The notes: generated from the letters alone by a model not told the origin. Positions 17,832 to 26,789 are shown, counted from the first letter of the stretch. The stretch is DNA of 53,304 nucleotides from Clostridium akagii DSM 12554 (GCF_000686725.1 NZ_JMLK01000026.1:1-53304); one strand, 5' to 3'. A program made the numbers and translations.

Positions 17832-18896
17832 ATGAAAATAGGTGAGTTTTCAAAAAAATCAGGATTTACAATAGATACTTTGCGTTACTACGATAAAATA
17901 GGTCTATTATGTCCTAAAAGGATAAATAATACGAGAAATTATAATGCACTAGAGCTTGAAACTTCAGAAATTATAGGAAGCTTAAAAACATTGAATTTTA
18001 CAATAAGCGATATGATAAAAATAATTAATTTAGACAAACAAATTGATGAAAATATGAAATTTAATTTTAAGAGCAGAGAAAAGATAGAAGAGATTGCAGA
18101 AATATTGGATGAAAAATATAAGTTTGCTCAGCAGCAGTGTGAGATATTTATTAATACCATGGATCATATGAAAAAAATGAAAGAAAAAACAAATGCACTT
18201 TTAAAGTATGGTGTTCTATTTTCAAATCAGGAAGATTTGGCTATGCTTAATTATAAAAGTACAATAAAATTTTGGGATGGATTATTTAATAATATGGACT
18301 CTATAGCAAAATCCTATGATTTGCCGAAAGAAATTGAAGATGGTTTTAAATGGCTAAGTAATGGTAGTGATACAATTCTTGATTTTGGATGTGGTACAGG
18401 TAAAGGTATTTTTAGATGCATTGATTATGGAGTTAAAAAAGCGATTGGAATAGATTCATCAAAAGAAGCAGTGAGCTTGTGCTCAAGGTCATCTGAAAAA
18501 TTACATCTAGGTGATAAAACTGAATTTATATGTGGTGATTTTGGCTATCTTAAAGAAATAAAAGGGGGGAGTATTGATAGCATAATACTATTTAATATAC
18601 TTGATAATATATTGCCAGCGGATATGCTGGGACTTCTATCAGAGTGCAGAAGAATATTAAAACCAGGAGGAAAAGCTTTAGTAAAACTCAATCCATATTT
18701 ACAAAATCAAGAAGAAATTCCACAGTTAAAAAAACTAAGTAACATTTTGTATATAGATGAAAATGGACTTTTTTTAAACAACATAAGCGATGAATATTTA
18801 GAGGATACGGTTAATGTATATTTTTCAATTAAAAAAACTGTGAAAATTAACTTAAATGATGCCATTCACAGATTATTTTATTTAGAAAGGGGATAA
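17832..18896 (+). CDS. MerR-type regulator fused to SAM methyltransferase
   Basis: A 354-residue two-part protein. Residues 1-70 are a MerR winged helix (IGEFSKKSGFTIDTLRYYDKIGLLCPKR), followed by a coiled-coil stretch to about 130. From about 145 to 300 there is a class I methyltransferase with motif I ILDFGCGTGKG, AIGIDSS and a late LKPGGKALVKL. The effector-binding domain of ordinary MerR proteins is thus replaced by an enzyme. Start ATG 17832 follows GAGGGGTGAT. A MerR-style promoter precedes it and a small membrane protein gene follows within 6 bp. The methyl acceptor is unknown; it could be a small molecule that the protein both senses and modifies. Confidence 0.85.
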   Translation: MKIGEFSKKSGFTIDTLRYYDKIGLLCPKRINNTRNYNALELETSEIIGSLKTLNFTISDMIKIINLDKQIDENMKFNFKSREKIEEIAEILDEKYKFAQQQCEIFINTMDHMKKMKEKTNALLKYGVLFSNQEDLAMLNYKSTIKFWDGLFNNMDSIAKSYDLPKEIEDGFKWLSNGSDTILDFGCGTGKGIFRCIDYGVKKAIGIDSSKEAVSLCSRSSEKLHLGDKTEFICGDFGYLKEIKGGSIDSIILFNILDNILPADMLGLLSECRRILKPGGKALVKLNPYLQNQEEIPQLKKLSNILYIDENGLFLNNISDEYLEDTVNVYFSIKKTVKINLNDAIHRLFYLERG

Positions 18897-18901
18897 ATGA
18901 A

Positions 18902-19225
18902 ATGAATATTTATTTTATTATTTTAACTATAATTTCTATCATATATGGTGTATCGTCAATATTAGCAGGGGCTTTAGGGACAATAAATCATAAAAAATCC
19001 AGAATAAATATTTGGTCTGTAGTTTTAATGATTATAGGAGGGCTTATTGTAATTACAGCGCCCATCACAAAATCAATATATCTAGTTTTGCTAGGGCTTG
19101 CTGGCATTCATGTATCAGCTATAAGTAATGGCAAAAAAATGCACGGTAAGTTAAATATAGGACATCATTTAATTAGATTAATTATTTCAATAGTCATAGT
19201 TACCTTATGCGTTCTAGGGTTCTAA
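18902..19225 (+). CDS. Small membrane protein (four helices)
   Basis: A 107-residue protein that I do not recognise, with about four hydrophobic helices separated by short basic turns (GTINHKKSR, SNGKKMHGK). It starts 3 bp after the stop of the MerR-methyltransferase gene and is very likely co-transcribed, so it may be the membrane target or efflux/immunity partner of that regulator. No catalytic motif is visible. Confidence 0.7.
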   Translation: MNIYFIILTIISIIYGVSSILAGALGTINHKKSRINIWSVVLMIIGGLIVITAPITKSIYLVLLGLAGIHVSAISNGKKMHGKLNIGHHLIRLIISIVIVTLCVLGF

Positions 19226-19292
19226 GATGTAACTCTTAACTCATGAAAATATCTCCTTTCAAATTAATGCTTTTTCTAAAACAAATAATTTG

Positions 19293-19829
19293 CTATTTGT
19301 TATTTATATTTTTCTTTTTAATTAAGACTCTATTTGTTATGAAAATGTTTATAATTACAAATGCATAAAATATAGTCAATGCACAATAAATAATAAGAAA
19401 TCCAAATCCCAAGGGTTTAAGACTTAATTCATCTCTGAATAAGATAAATAACATATTTCCCAAAGCTAGTGCGGGGAGAAATGCTACCATCATTCTAAAG
19501 TTAATTTTGCTGTTACGAATAATAATTGAATCATATTCTGAATAAAATTCTGGTCGCTCTCCAGTATATTCTTTTCTTAGAACTACCCACCCAACAACTA
19601 TTGGCCAGATATCCCAACCATCTTCTGTAGCCAATTTAATATATTCTGGTGTGAGTTTTTCTTGATAATCCACGCAATATCTTGCTTTTTGTGGGCTTGA
19701 ATCTTCAAAATGAAATACTGTGCCGATGCAACTGACTTTTTTAAGTTGTTTTCCCTTAAGTTCCATTTCTTCAAGCCAGTTTTCGATTGTTTCGTATTGC
19801 CATGCCCACCAAAATTTGAAAACTTTCAT
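19293..19829 (-). CDS. DUF2812 membrane protein
   Basis: A 178-residue protein with a soluble N-terminal half containing KVFKFWWAWQYETIENWLEEMELKG, the hallmark opening of DUF2812, and two C-terminal transmembrane helices (about 108-130 and 138-163). The family is nearly always encoded directly after a PadR regulator, as here, where the stop and start share one base (TAATG). The function is not established; it may act as a membrane-linked partner that modulates the regulator. Confidence 0.82.
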   Translation of the reverse strand: MKVFKFWWAWQYETIENWLEEMELKGKQLKKVSCIGTVFHFEDSSPQKARYCVDYQEKLTPEYIKLATEDGWDIWPIVVGWVVLRKEYTGERPEFYSEYDSIIIRNSKINFRMMVAFLPALALGNMLFILFRDELSLKPLGFGFLIIYCALTIFYAFVIINIFITNRVLIKKKNINNK

Positions 19830-20155
19830 TATAATCCCCCCATAAATGATTTGGAATTTTCACATAACTTGCACAACCGATTGTATTCTAACCTTAGAAT
19901 TTGTTTGCCAAGATCTGTTATTTTATACATCTTTTTTCTATCATATTCACCAGATGCTTCAATGAGTTTGTCAGACTCAAACTTTGAAAGTGTTCCATAT
20001 ATAGTACCTGCTCCAATACGAATCCTACCCTCTGTAATTTGTTCTACTTTTAAAATTATGCCATATCCATGACAAGGCTTTGTGAGAGATAGTAAAATGT
20101 AATATGCGGTTTCACTCATAGGCAGATATAATTTTGTTAGATCATCTATATTCAC
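19829..20155 (-). CDS. PadR-family transcriptional regulator
   Basis: A 108-residue PadR repressor with the winged-helix core ETAYYILLSLTKPCHGYGI, GAGTIYGTLSKFESDKLIE and RKKMYKITDLGKQIL. The GTG at 20155 is taken as the start because it lies 7 bases after AAAGGAGA; the longer upstream frame has no ribosome site and would contain the operator. It is followed by its DUF2812 partner in an overlapping operon. A near-perfect palindrome directly upstream is its probable own operator. Confidence 0.85.
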   Translation of the reverse strand: MNIDDLTKLYLPMSETAYYILLSLTKPCHGYGIILKVEQITEGRIRIGAGTIYGTLSKFESDKLIEASGEYDRKKMYKITDLGKQILRLEYNRLCKLCENSKSFMGGL

Positions 20156-20171
20156 CAATGTATCTCCTTTC

Positions 20172-20194
20172 GATATATCAAAAATTGATATATC
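20172..20194. promoter_or_regulatory. Candidate PadR operator
   Basis: GATATATCAA (20172-20181) and TTGATATATC (20185-20194) are a perfect 10-bp inverted repeat with a 3-base AAA centre, located 17 bp upstream of the padR start. Position and symmetry suggest autorepression by the PadR protein. Confidence 0.55.
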
Positions 20195-20357
20195 AATATT
20201 ATATATATCACTAACAGATATAACTGTCAATATAAAGTTAGTACATAATTGTACTATAGAGCTCTTTTTCACTTGACGAAAAAATCAACTTATCATATTA
20301 TTTAATTGTAGTAGAATCAATGAACTTACATAATATAAGTTCCACTTAGGAGTAAAA

Positions 20358-21038
20358 ATGAGAATAAATAAGATGCTAAGTAATCTTGGCTTTTGTTCAA
20401 GGAGAGAAACTAATAGAATTATTGAAGACAATAGAATTACAGTTAATGGTAAACTTTGTATACAAGGTCAGTGGGTAGAAAGCACAGATACAATATTAAT
20501 TGATAATGAACCTATTCCTATAAAAGATAAGATTTATATTGTTTTAAATAAACCAGTGGGGATAATTTGTACTGCACAGAGTAAAGTTCCAAACAACATA
20601 ATAAAATTTTTTGATTTTCCCCAATACGTATTCCCTGTGGGAAGGCTTGATAAAGAGTCTGAGGGATTGATACTTATGACTAATGATGGGGAACTGGCAA
20701 ATAAAATTTTAGAATCAGAAAATGGACACGAGAAGGAATATATAGTTACTTTAGATAAGCCTTATGGAGATTCTTTTATAGAAAGCATGTCCAAAGGAGT
20801 AGAGTTCTCGGAAGTAACGACTAAACCTTGTAAGGTAACTAGAGTTAATAATGATACCTTTTCCATTATATTAACACAAGGATTAAACAGACAAATTAGA
20901 AAAATGAGTGGTTTTTTTGGTTATAGAGTGATTAAACTAAAAAGAATTCGAATAATTAATATAAATATTCAGGGAATTGAAACTGGCAAGTGGCGTAGGC
21001 TTAGCAATGATGAAGTAGATGAATTGAGGAACATATGA
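20358..21038 (+). CDS. rluF: 23S rRNA pseudouridine synthase, RluF/RsuA family
   Basis: A 226-residue enzyme with an N-terminal S4 RNA-binding domain (RINKMLSNLGFCSRRETNRIIEDNRITVNG) and a catalytic domain carrying the active-site motif GRLDKESEGLILMTNDG, whose Asp is the nucleophile, and GLNRQIRKMSGFFGYRVIKLKRIRI. In the RsuA/RluB/E/F group the motif GLNRQIRKM and the gene length fit RluF best. The product isomerises a uridine in 23S rRNA (position 2604 in E. coli). It is monocistronic or paired with the small gene 58 bp downstream. Confidence 0.88.
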   Translation: MRINKMLSNLGFCSRRETNRIIEDNRITVNGKLCIQGQWVESTDTILIDNEPIPIKDKIYIVLNKPVGIICTAQSKVPNNIIKFFDFPQYVFPVGRLDKESEGLILMTNDGELANKILESENGHEKEYIVTLDKPYGDSFIESMSKGVEFSEVTTKPCKVTRVNNDTFSIILTQGLNRQIRKMSGFFGYRVIKLKRIRIININIQGIETGKWRRLSNDEVDELRNI

Positions 21039-21096
21039 AATAACAATATAGCTAATTTCATACATAACTAAAAAATAAAGAGTGGGGTAACGTCTA

Positions 21097-21324
21097 ATGA
21101 AAACTATTAACTTAAGCAAAGAAAAGCGTGAAGATATGATTTCAGAAATACAAAATTATTTTTATAAGGAAAGGGAAGAAGAATTAGGAGATTTAGCAGC
21201 CGGTCTTATTTTAGATTTTTTTATTGAAAAACTTTCTGGAGACTTTTATAATCAAGGAATTAATGACGCATATTTATATATGAATGAAAGATTAGAAGAT
21301 ACCCTTGGATTACAGAAGTTTTAA
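21097..21324 (+). CDS. DUF2164 family small protein
   Basis: A 75-residue acidic protein of the DUF2164 type, with INLSKEKREDMISEIQNYFYKEREEELGDLAAGLILDFFIEKL and FYNQGINDAYLYMNERLEDT. The family is widespread in Firmicutes and Proteobacteria with unknown function. The start follows a GAGTGGGG stretch. It is probably co-transcribed with rluF. Confidence 0.8.
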   Translation: MKTINLSKEKREDMISEIQNYFYKEREEELGDLAAGLILDFFIEKLSGDFYNQGINDAYLYMNERLEDTLGLQKF

Positions 21325-21348
21325 ATAGAGGCAATGAAAAAAATGAAA

Positions 21349-21391
21349 ACATAACGTAGCAGAGCCCAAATGGATTTTTATTACGTTATGT
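21349..21391 (+). terminator. Hairpin between convergent genes
   Basis: ACATAACGTA (21349-21358) pairs with TACGTTATGT (21382-21391), a 10-bp stem with a 23-base loop followed by TTT. It lies between the DUF2164 gene and the convergent hydrolase gene and may terminate both; the long loop makes it a weak candidate. Confidence 0.45.
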
Positions 21392-21407
21392 TTTAATAAG
21401 ATTAAGG

Positions 21408-22220
21408 CTAATTTACTCTTATAATCCATTCGTTAACTAATGAATTAAATAAATCTACCTGTTCTATCTGTAAGTTGTGACCTGCCATATCCAGTATAGC
21501 AAAAGTGGCTCTGGAAAAGTTATCTAAAATATTCCATGAATCCTTATAACCAGCACAATTATCTTGTTTACCTAACAATATAAGTGTAGGTCTATCAAAT
21601 GTATTATTTATCTTGTCTACATCAAAGGAGAAGGCATAGCCATTTTGCTGAAGTCTTTGTAAAAATGTTGCATTTGCAATGCTAACACCTGATAGTATCT
21701 CATTCTTGTATCTTTCATAAATTTTTTCGCTTTGCATCACTGACACAGAATTAAAGTCTTCAGCCTGCTCTGCTGTGAGTGTAGATGATAAATTATCATC
21801 CTTTACTAAAACCATATGGTCAGGTACATTGCGTTTGTTATAATCTGCTATTATGGCTGGACAAATTAATACAACACCATCTATTCTTTCTGGCATCTTT
21901 AAGACTACTCCTCTTGATAAATATCCACCATATGATTCACCAACAAGTAGAAAATTTTCATTAGGAATGATCTTTTCAATAAATCCAATTACAATGTCTA
22001 GCATATCATCGGAGTTTTTAATCCAGTTAGCACTAGTGGACTTACCCATTCCTGGCAAGTCAAGGTAAATTCTCTTATATCCATCCTTATCATTAAATAA
22101 AGGTTCCATGCATCCAGTCATTAATCTGTGATCTACATAGTAACCGTGCAACATAATAATAGGCTTTCCGTTACCTATTATTTCATAGTTTATTGATATG
22201 TTTTTTATCTTACATTCCAT
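21408..22220 (-). CDS. Alpha/beta hydrolase
   Basis: A 270-residue alpha/beta-hydrolase-fold enzyme. The oxyanion region is IIMLHGYYVDHR, the nucleophile elbow is LVGESYGGYLS with Ser in GESYG, an acidic residue follows in LLGKQDNCAGY, and the catalytic His is in MAGHNLQIEQ. The ATG at 22220 follows AGGAGAAAAG; the longer frame upstream has no ribosome site. It is a soluble cytoplasmic esterase, lipase-like or epoxide-hydrolase-like protein; the substrate cannot be told from sequence. Confidence 0.85.
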   Translation of the reverse strand: MECKIKNISINYEIIGNGKPIIMLHGYYVDHRLMTGCMEPLFNDKDGYKRIYLDLPGMGKSTSANWIKNSDDMLDIVIGFIEKIIPNENFLLVGESYGGYLSRGVVLKMPERIDGVVLICPAIIADYNKRNVPDHMVLVKDDNLSSTLTAEQAEDFNSVSVMQSEKIYERYKNEILSGVSIANATFLQRLQQNGYAFSFDVDKINNTFDRPTLILLGKQDNCAGYKDSWNILDNFSRATFAILDMAGHNLQIEQVDLFNSLVNEWIIRVN

Positions 22221-22388
22221 TATCTTTTCTCCTATCAATATATATTTTTTATCAATTTGCAATAAGGTTTTAAAATAAATCTTGTGAATCAGATATGATT
22301 TTAAGTTCTCCCTCATGTATATTTTAATTTTAAAATGTACAAAATCAAAGATAAAAAACATTTATATGTTGTTTTTTATACAAAAAAA

Positions 22389-22420
22389 CTACCACTCTTT
22401 TAAGAGTGATAGCATTTTTT
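22389..22420 (-). terminator. Bidirectional terminator
   Basis: CTACCACTCTT and AAGAGTGATAG pair with one mismatch around a TT loop. The stem has an A-run on the left and a T-run on the right, so it would terminate the CD3324-type gene on the minus strand. Confidence 0.65.
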
Positions 22421-22688
22421 ATTTACATTTTGTATATATAATTTTTTTAATACTGTCAATTGAAAGAAAGAAATCCTGGGCTAAATTTAAAATTGTATGT
22501 CCACTTTTATACATGTTACGTATTTTTTCATTCCTATTTTGTATATAGCTTCGACTTCCTGAATTCTCTCCCCACTTTTTCTTTTTTTCCATTTGTAATG
22601 GAATATAAATATATTTACCTTGAATGTATTTTTGAATTTCTTTAACTAAACTATCTGGTAAAATTGTTTCAACTTTTACATACTTCAC
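22419..22688 (-). CDS. CD3324-type small HTH protein
   Basis: An 89-residue basic protein of a conserved clostridial family. It begins VKVETILPDSLVKEIQKYIQGKYIYIP, a short strand plus helix, has a tract of Lys and Arg in the middle, and ends in a Tn3-resolvase-like helix-turn-helix (RNMYKSGHTILNLAQDFFLSIDSIKKI). The start codon is GTG, 10 bases after AGGGAG. DNA binding is likely; targets are unknown. Confidence 0.72.
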   Translation of the reverse strand: MKYVKVETILPDSLVKEIQKYIQGKYIYIPLQMEKKKKWGENSGSRSYIQNRNEKIRNMYKSGHTILNLAQDFFLSIDSIKKIIYTKCK

Positions 22689-22795
22689 AAAACTCAGCTC
22701 CCTAAATTACATTTCAAATTAAGGAAACAAAGCCTGTATATATGGTATTAATTGTAAACAACGATGTGTTTATTAACTCCATACAAATTGTCTAC

Positions 22796-22864
22796 TTATA
22801 CCATACGTACAGACTTTGCATAGGAAATAAATAACTCATCACGTTCTTTAAGTTGGAATCTCAT
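22796..22864 (-). CDS. Possible 22-residue ORF
   Basis: ATG at 22864 follows AGGGGTGAT with good spacing and opens a 22-codon frame (starts MRFQLKERDELF, ends KSVRMV). It is the only coding signal in the otherwise empty 349-bp gap between the CD3324-type gene and the secreted protein gene. The strong ribosome site is the sole reason to list it; it may be a short peptide or a gene remnant. Confidence 0.3.
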   Translation of the reverse strand: MRFQLKERDELFISYAKSVRMV

Positions 22865-23037
22865 ATTAAATCACCCCTAGTAAGATATTATACTTGTCAT
22901 TTTTAATCATGACCAAGCTCTTATTTTATAAATAATACCAAATTTCATATAAAACGTCTATAAATTTATACTATATTAATATTATTTTTAATTTTGGGTA
23001 CACTATCTTTGTAATAAAGTTTATGGGAGGCGCCATT

Positions 23038-23505
23038 ATGTTTAAAAGTTTAAAAAATATTTCAGCCATGACTATTTGTCTTTTACTTGCTACAAATGTA
23101 ACAGTATTTGCCTCAACAAAACCAGCTGATGAGGAGCATAAAAATCCAAGTAACAGTACTAAAATTCAGGAAAATAGTTATAAAAGAGCTAGGTTTAAAA
23201 CAAATGTTTTTGAAAAGTTAGGTATAACTAAAGAGGATATTGACAATGGAAGAAAAACAGGAAAAACTCTATTTGATATTGCCAAGGAAAAGGGACATTC
23301 TGAAGAAGATGTAAAAAAATTAATGATAGAAGAAAAGAGCAAGTACATAGACGATGAAGTACAAAGGGGAGCTATTCCTAAAGAAAAGGCAGAGGAAATA
23401 AAAACTCATTTTAAAGAAAAAATTGAAAAGTGGGATGGAAAACTTAGGGACAATAATTGTAGCAAACCTTTAAATAAAAAAGATGTCTATGATAAAATTA
23501 ATTAA
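23038..23505 (+). CDS. Secreted helical protein, DUF2680-like
   Basis: A 155-residue exported protein. A signal peptide is clear (MFKSLKN, hydrophobic ISAMTICLLLATNVTVFA, cut near FAS). The mature part is charged and helical, with LGITKEDIDNGRKTGKTLFDIAKEKG, a SAP/EF-like helical repeat, and a second helix pair ending KEEI-type (PKEKAEEIKTHFKEKI). It resembles YckD/DUF2680 proteins, of unknown function. The ATG at 23038 follows GGGAGGCG; the upstream in-frame start lacks a site. Confidence 0.75.
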   Translation: MFKSLKNISAMTICLLLATNVTVFASTKPADEEHKNPSNSTKIQENSYKRARFKTNVFEKLGITKEDIDNGRKTGKTLFDIAKEKGHSEEDVKKLMIEEKSKYIDDEVQRGAIPKEKAEEIKTHFKEKIEKWDGKLRDNNCSKPLNKKDVYDKIN

Positions 23506-23557
23506 GGCATCATTAAAGAAATAACAAGTCAGCATTTTGGTATATTCTTTATATAGA

Positions 23558-23613
23558 TTTAGGCTTAAAGTTTTTTGTATTATGTTATTTATAATGCAAG
23601 CTTTAAGCCTAAA
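23558..23613. terminator. Long hairpin downstream of secreted protein gene
   Basis: TTTAGGCTTAAAG (23558-23570) and CTTTAAGCCTAAA (23601-23613) form a perfect 13-bp inverted repeat around a 30-base loop with a T-run in its left side. It probably ends the upstream gene; the long loop leaves room for another role. Confidence 0.5.
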
Positions 23614-23679
23614 TTTATTGAAGATTACAAGTTCTATGACAGATATTGCCAATAACTATGCCTATTATAATTTTACGTA

Positions 23680-23737
23680 TTGATAATATAAAGTCATAGT
23701 GATATATTATTATAAAGTGTATATACAGCTGTAAACT
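23680..23737 (+). promoter_or_regulatory. Promoter of nadABC with downstream palindrome
   Basis: TTGATA (23680-23685) and TATATT (23703-23708) with a 17-bp spacer form a sigma-A promoter. The palindrome TACAGCTGTA (23724-23733) lies just past the start of transcription, where a repressor such as NiaR (NAD biosynthesis repressor of Firmicutes) would bind. The repressor assignment is inference. Confidence 0.5.
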
Positions 23738-23757
23738 TATATAGGGGGCACATATTA

Positions 23758-24669
23758 ATGTCGTTATATTTAAATGAACAGATATTAAAACTTAAAAAAG
23801 AAAAAAATGCTATAATTTTAGCTCATTATTATCAAGTCAGTGAGATTCAGGATGTTGCCGATTTTGTTGGGGACTCCTTTGAGCTTAGCAGAAAAGCTAA
23901 AGAAAATTCAGCAGATGTAATAGTTTTTTGCGGTGTAAGATTTATGGCAGAGAGTGCAAAGGTCTTATCTCCAGAGAAAACAGTACTGTTACCAGTTAAA
24001 GAGGCTGGCTGCCCAATGGCAGATATGGCAGAAGTAGATCAAATTTTGCAGATGAAAAGAGAACATCCAAAAGCCAAAGTGGTTACGTATGTAAATTCTT
24101 CAGTTGAAGTGAAAGCAATTTCAGACGTATGTTGTACCTCATCTAATGCAGTAAAAATAGTTAGAAAGATTGATTCTGATGAAATAATATTTGCTCCAGA
24201 TAAAAATTTAGGATCATATGTACAGGAACATATTCCTGAAAAAAAAATAATCTTATGGGAGGGTCATTGCTGCGTTCACGATAGAATTACTGCTGATAAT
24301 ATTACAAGGATGAAGGAAGAAAATCTAGATGTTAAGGTTCTAGTGCATCCAGAATGCAAAAGTGAAGTGAGAAAGTTAGCAGATTATGTTGGAAGCACCA
24401 GTGGAATAATAAATTTCGCTAGGGAAAGCAAAGATGACAATTTTCTGATTGTTACTGAAGAAGGAGTTCTTCATAGATTAAGAAATGAAAATCCTAACAA
24501 GAGGTTTTTATCAATAAGGGGAATGACTTGTAAAAATATGAAAAAGACAGAACTGGAGGACGTATACAGTTGTCTTGTAGATATGAAATATGAAATAAAA
24601 ATAGATGAAGATATTAGAAAAAATGCGGCAAAGGCTATGGAAAATATGCTTATTTTAGGGAGTGATTAA
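23758..24669 (+). CDS. nadA: Quinolinate synthase
   Basis: A 303-residue NadA that condenses iminoaspartate with dihydroxyacetone phosphate to quinolinate using a [4Fe-4S] cluster. The three cluster cysteines appear in VFCGVRFMAESAKVL, EGHCCVHDR and GMTCKNMKK. NAIILAHYYQ and DFVGDSFELSRKA are the substrate-binding signatures. Length equals the compact NadA type of Thermotoga and clostridia. It is the first gene of nadABC and is followed immediately by nadB. Confidence 0.96.
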   Translation: MSLYLNEQILKLKKEKNAIILAHYYQVSEIQDVADFVGDSFELSRKAKENSADVIVFCGVRFMAESAKVLSPEKTVLLPVKEAGCPMADMAEVDQILQMKREHPKAKVVTYVNSSVEVKAISDVCCTSSNAVKIVRKIDSDEIIFAPDKNLGSYVQEHIPEKKIILWEGHCCVHDRITADNITRMKEENLDVKVLVHPECKSEVRKLADYVGSTSGIINFARESKDDNFLIVTEEGVLHRLRNENPNKRFLSIRGMTCKNMKKTELEDVYSCLVDMKYEIKIDEDIRKNAAKAMENMLILGSD

Positions 24670-24670
24670 C

Positions 24671-25972
24671 ATGGACTTATATTCAGATGTACTTGTTGTT
24701 GGCTGTGGGGTTGCAGGAATGTTCGCAGCATTAAACATCGATAGAAAATATAAAGTGATGATTATTTCAAAAACTGAAGCTTGTGATTGTAACACCTATC
24801 TTGCACAGGGGGGGATCTCAAAAGCAAAAAATAAAAAAGATATTGATTTGTTCATTGAAGATACAATGAAAGCAGGCAAAGAAAAAAACAGACTTGATGC
24901 TGTAAGGGTTTTATCAGAAGAGTCCATAAAGAACATAGATATTCTTATGAAATTTGGAATGGAATTTGATAAGGATGGGGACGATTTTGATTATACAAGA
25001 GAAGGTGCTCATAGTATAAATAGAATAGTACACGCCTCGGATGTAACAGGAAAGATAGTTTTTGAAACTTTATTTAATCAGGTTAAGAAAAGAGATAACA
25101 TAACTATACATGAGGATACGGTTTTGGTGGATATATTAAAATATGAAGATATTTGCATCGGTGGAGCAGTAATAAAAGATGGCGATGCTTATAATATACA
25201 TTCCAAATTCACTATTTTAGCTTCTGGAGGAATAGGTGGATTATTCACAAATTCCACAAATAGAAGAGGCAGTACTGGTGATGGAATTGCAATTGCGTTA
25301 AGGAACAAAATTAAAGTAGCAAATCTAAATTATGTTCAATTTCACCCTACTGCATTGTATGAGAAGGATGTTAAAAATAGGAGATTTCTTATTTCAGAAT
25401 CCTTAAGAGGTGAAGGTGCAAAACTTATAAATAAAAATAATCAGCGTTTTGTAGATGAACTTCTTCCAAGAGATATAGTTTCAAATAGTATATGGCAAGA
25501 AGAAAAAAGGACGGATTCCAATTTTGTATACCTTGATTTAAGCCATATGGAAAAGGAATTTTTAAAGAACAGATTTCCAGGAATTTATAATGGATGTAAA
25601 GAAAGAGGAATTGATATAACAAAGCAGCCGATACCAGTTACACCAGTTCAGCACTATTTTATGGGTGGGATAGATGTGGATTTGAATTCTAAAACATCTA
25701 TGGACAATCTATATGCCTGTGGAGAGGTAAGCTGTACAGGAGTTCATGGAGCAAATAGGCTTGCTAGCAATTCTCTTTTAGAAGGACTAGTATTCTCTAG
25801 GAGAGCAGCTTTAAATATAAATAAAAAAATTGGAAACACTAGTATGGTGAATTTAAAGGAGCGTCTTAAAATTAAAGATGCTCAGGTTACTCTTGATTCA
25901 AACCTTAAATGTGTTTTAGAGGCTTTTAGTAAGGTGTTAGGGGAGAAAAAAAATGAACTCATTAATAGTTGA
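24671..25972 (+). CDS. nadB: L-aspartate oxidase (short form)
   Basis: A 433-residue flavoprotein that oxidises L-aspartate to iminoaspartate. It has the FAD dinucleotide fold SDVLVVGCGVAGMFAALNI, the active-site stretch QGGISKAKN, HASDVTGK, FHPTALY, LRGEGAKLI and HYFMGGIDVD, and the C-terminal GANRLASNSLLEGLVF. It is about 100 residues shorter than E. coli NadB because the C-terminal helical domain is largely absent, as in other clostridial NadB. ATG 24671 is preferred over the upstream GTG because AGGGAG precedes it. It overlaps nadC by 20 bp. Confidence 0.95.
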   Translation: MDLYSDVLVVGCGVAGMFAALNIDRKYKVMIISKTEACDCNTYLAQGGISKAKNKKDIDLFIEDTMKAGKEKNRLDAVRVLSEESIKNIDILMKFGMEFDKDGDDFDYTREGAHSINRIVHASDVTGKIVFETLFNQVKKRDNITIHEDTVLVDILKYEDICIGGAVIKDGDAYNIHSKFTILASGGIGGLFTNSTNRRGSTGDGIAIALRNKIKVANLNYVQFHPTALYEKDVKNRRFLISESLRGEGAKLINKNNQRFVDELLPRDIVSNSIWQEEKRTDSNFVYLDLSHMEKEFLKNRFPGIYNGCKERGIDITKQPIPVTPVQHYFMGGIDVDLNSKTSMDNLYACGEVSCTGVHGANRLASNSLLEGLVFSRRAALNINKKIGNTSMVNLKERLKIKDAQVTLDSNLKCVLEAFSKVLGEKKNELINS

Positions 25973-26789
25973 TAAAATAATAAAGGATGCACTTTTAGAA
26001 GATGGGGCTTATGAGGATATAACTACAAATGCCATTATTAAGGGTGATGAAAAATGTAGTGTGGATTTAATAGCCAAAGAAGATGGCATTTTATGTGGAA
26101 CACAGGTATTTAAGAGAGTATTTGAAATTTTAGGAGAAGTGGACATAAAATTTGGGGTTTCTGAGGGCGAAAATATAAAAAATGGACAGATAATTGCAAA
26201 GATTAAAGGGCCTACAGCAATTATACTAAGTGGTGAAAGGATAGCTCTTAATCTATTACAAAGAATGAGTGGAATAGCCACTTTAACCAATAGATTTGTG
26301 CAGGAAATAGAGGAAACAAGTACAAAACTTTTGGATACAAGAAAGACCACTCCAAACCTAAGGATTTTGGAAAGATACGCAGTTAAAATTGGTGGAGGGG
26401 AAAATCATAGATATAATTTAACTGATGGTGTACTAATAAAAGATAATCATATAGCAGCGGCAGGTGGAATAAAAAATGCTGTGAGTATGGTCAAATCATA
26501 TGTTTCTTTTGTTAAAAAAATAGAAGTTGAAACAGAAAGCCTTGAAGAGGTGAGAGAAGCAATTGATGCCAAGGCAGACATTATAATGCTAGATAACATG
26601 AATTTAGATGTTATTAGGGAAGCTCTAAGGCTAATTGATGGTAAAGCATTAACAGAGGTTTCTGGCAATGTAGAACTTAATACGGTAAAAGATTTGGCAT
26701 TAACAGGGGTTGATTATATTTCTACTGGATTTATAACACATTCAGCGAAAATCTTGGATTTAAGTATGAAAAATTTAGTGAGAATTTAG
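25953..26789 (+). CDS. nadC: Nicotinate-nucleotide pyrophosphorylase (carboxylating)
   Basis: A 278-residue quinolinate phosphoribosyltransferase, the last step of the de novo branch: quinolinate plus PRPP gives nicotinate mononucleotide. Motifs include LLEDGAYEDITTNAI, LNLLQRMSGIATLT, DTRKTTPNLRILERYAVKIGGGENHRYNLTDGVLIKDNH, VEVET and IMLDNM, and EVSGNV. The reading frame starts inside the end of nadB, so the two are translationally coupled. Confidence 0.96.
   Translation: MNSLIVDKIIKDALLEDGAYEDITTNAIIKGDEKCSVDLIAKEDGILCGTQVFKRVFEILGEVDIKFGVSEGENIKNGQIIAKIKGPTAIILSGERIALNLLQRMSGIATLTNRFVQEIEETSTKLLDTRKTTPNLRILERYAVKIGGGENHRYNLTDGVLIKDNHIAAAGGIKNAVSMVKSYVSFVKKIEVETESLEEVREAIDAKADIIMLDNMNLDVIREALRLIDGKALTEVSGNVELNTVKDLALTGVDYISTGFITHSAKILDLSMKNLVRI

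Noticed and set aside
23558-23613. Riboswitch upstream of nadA.
   Set aside because: Only one simple long-loop hairpin is seen, far upstream of the nad promoter, with no recognisable aptamer core.
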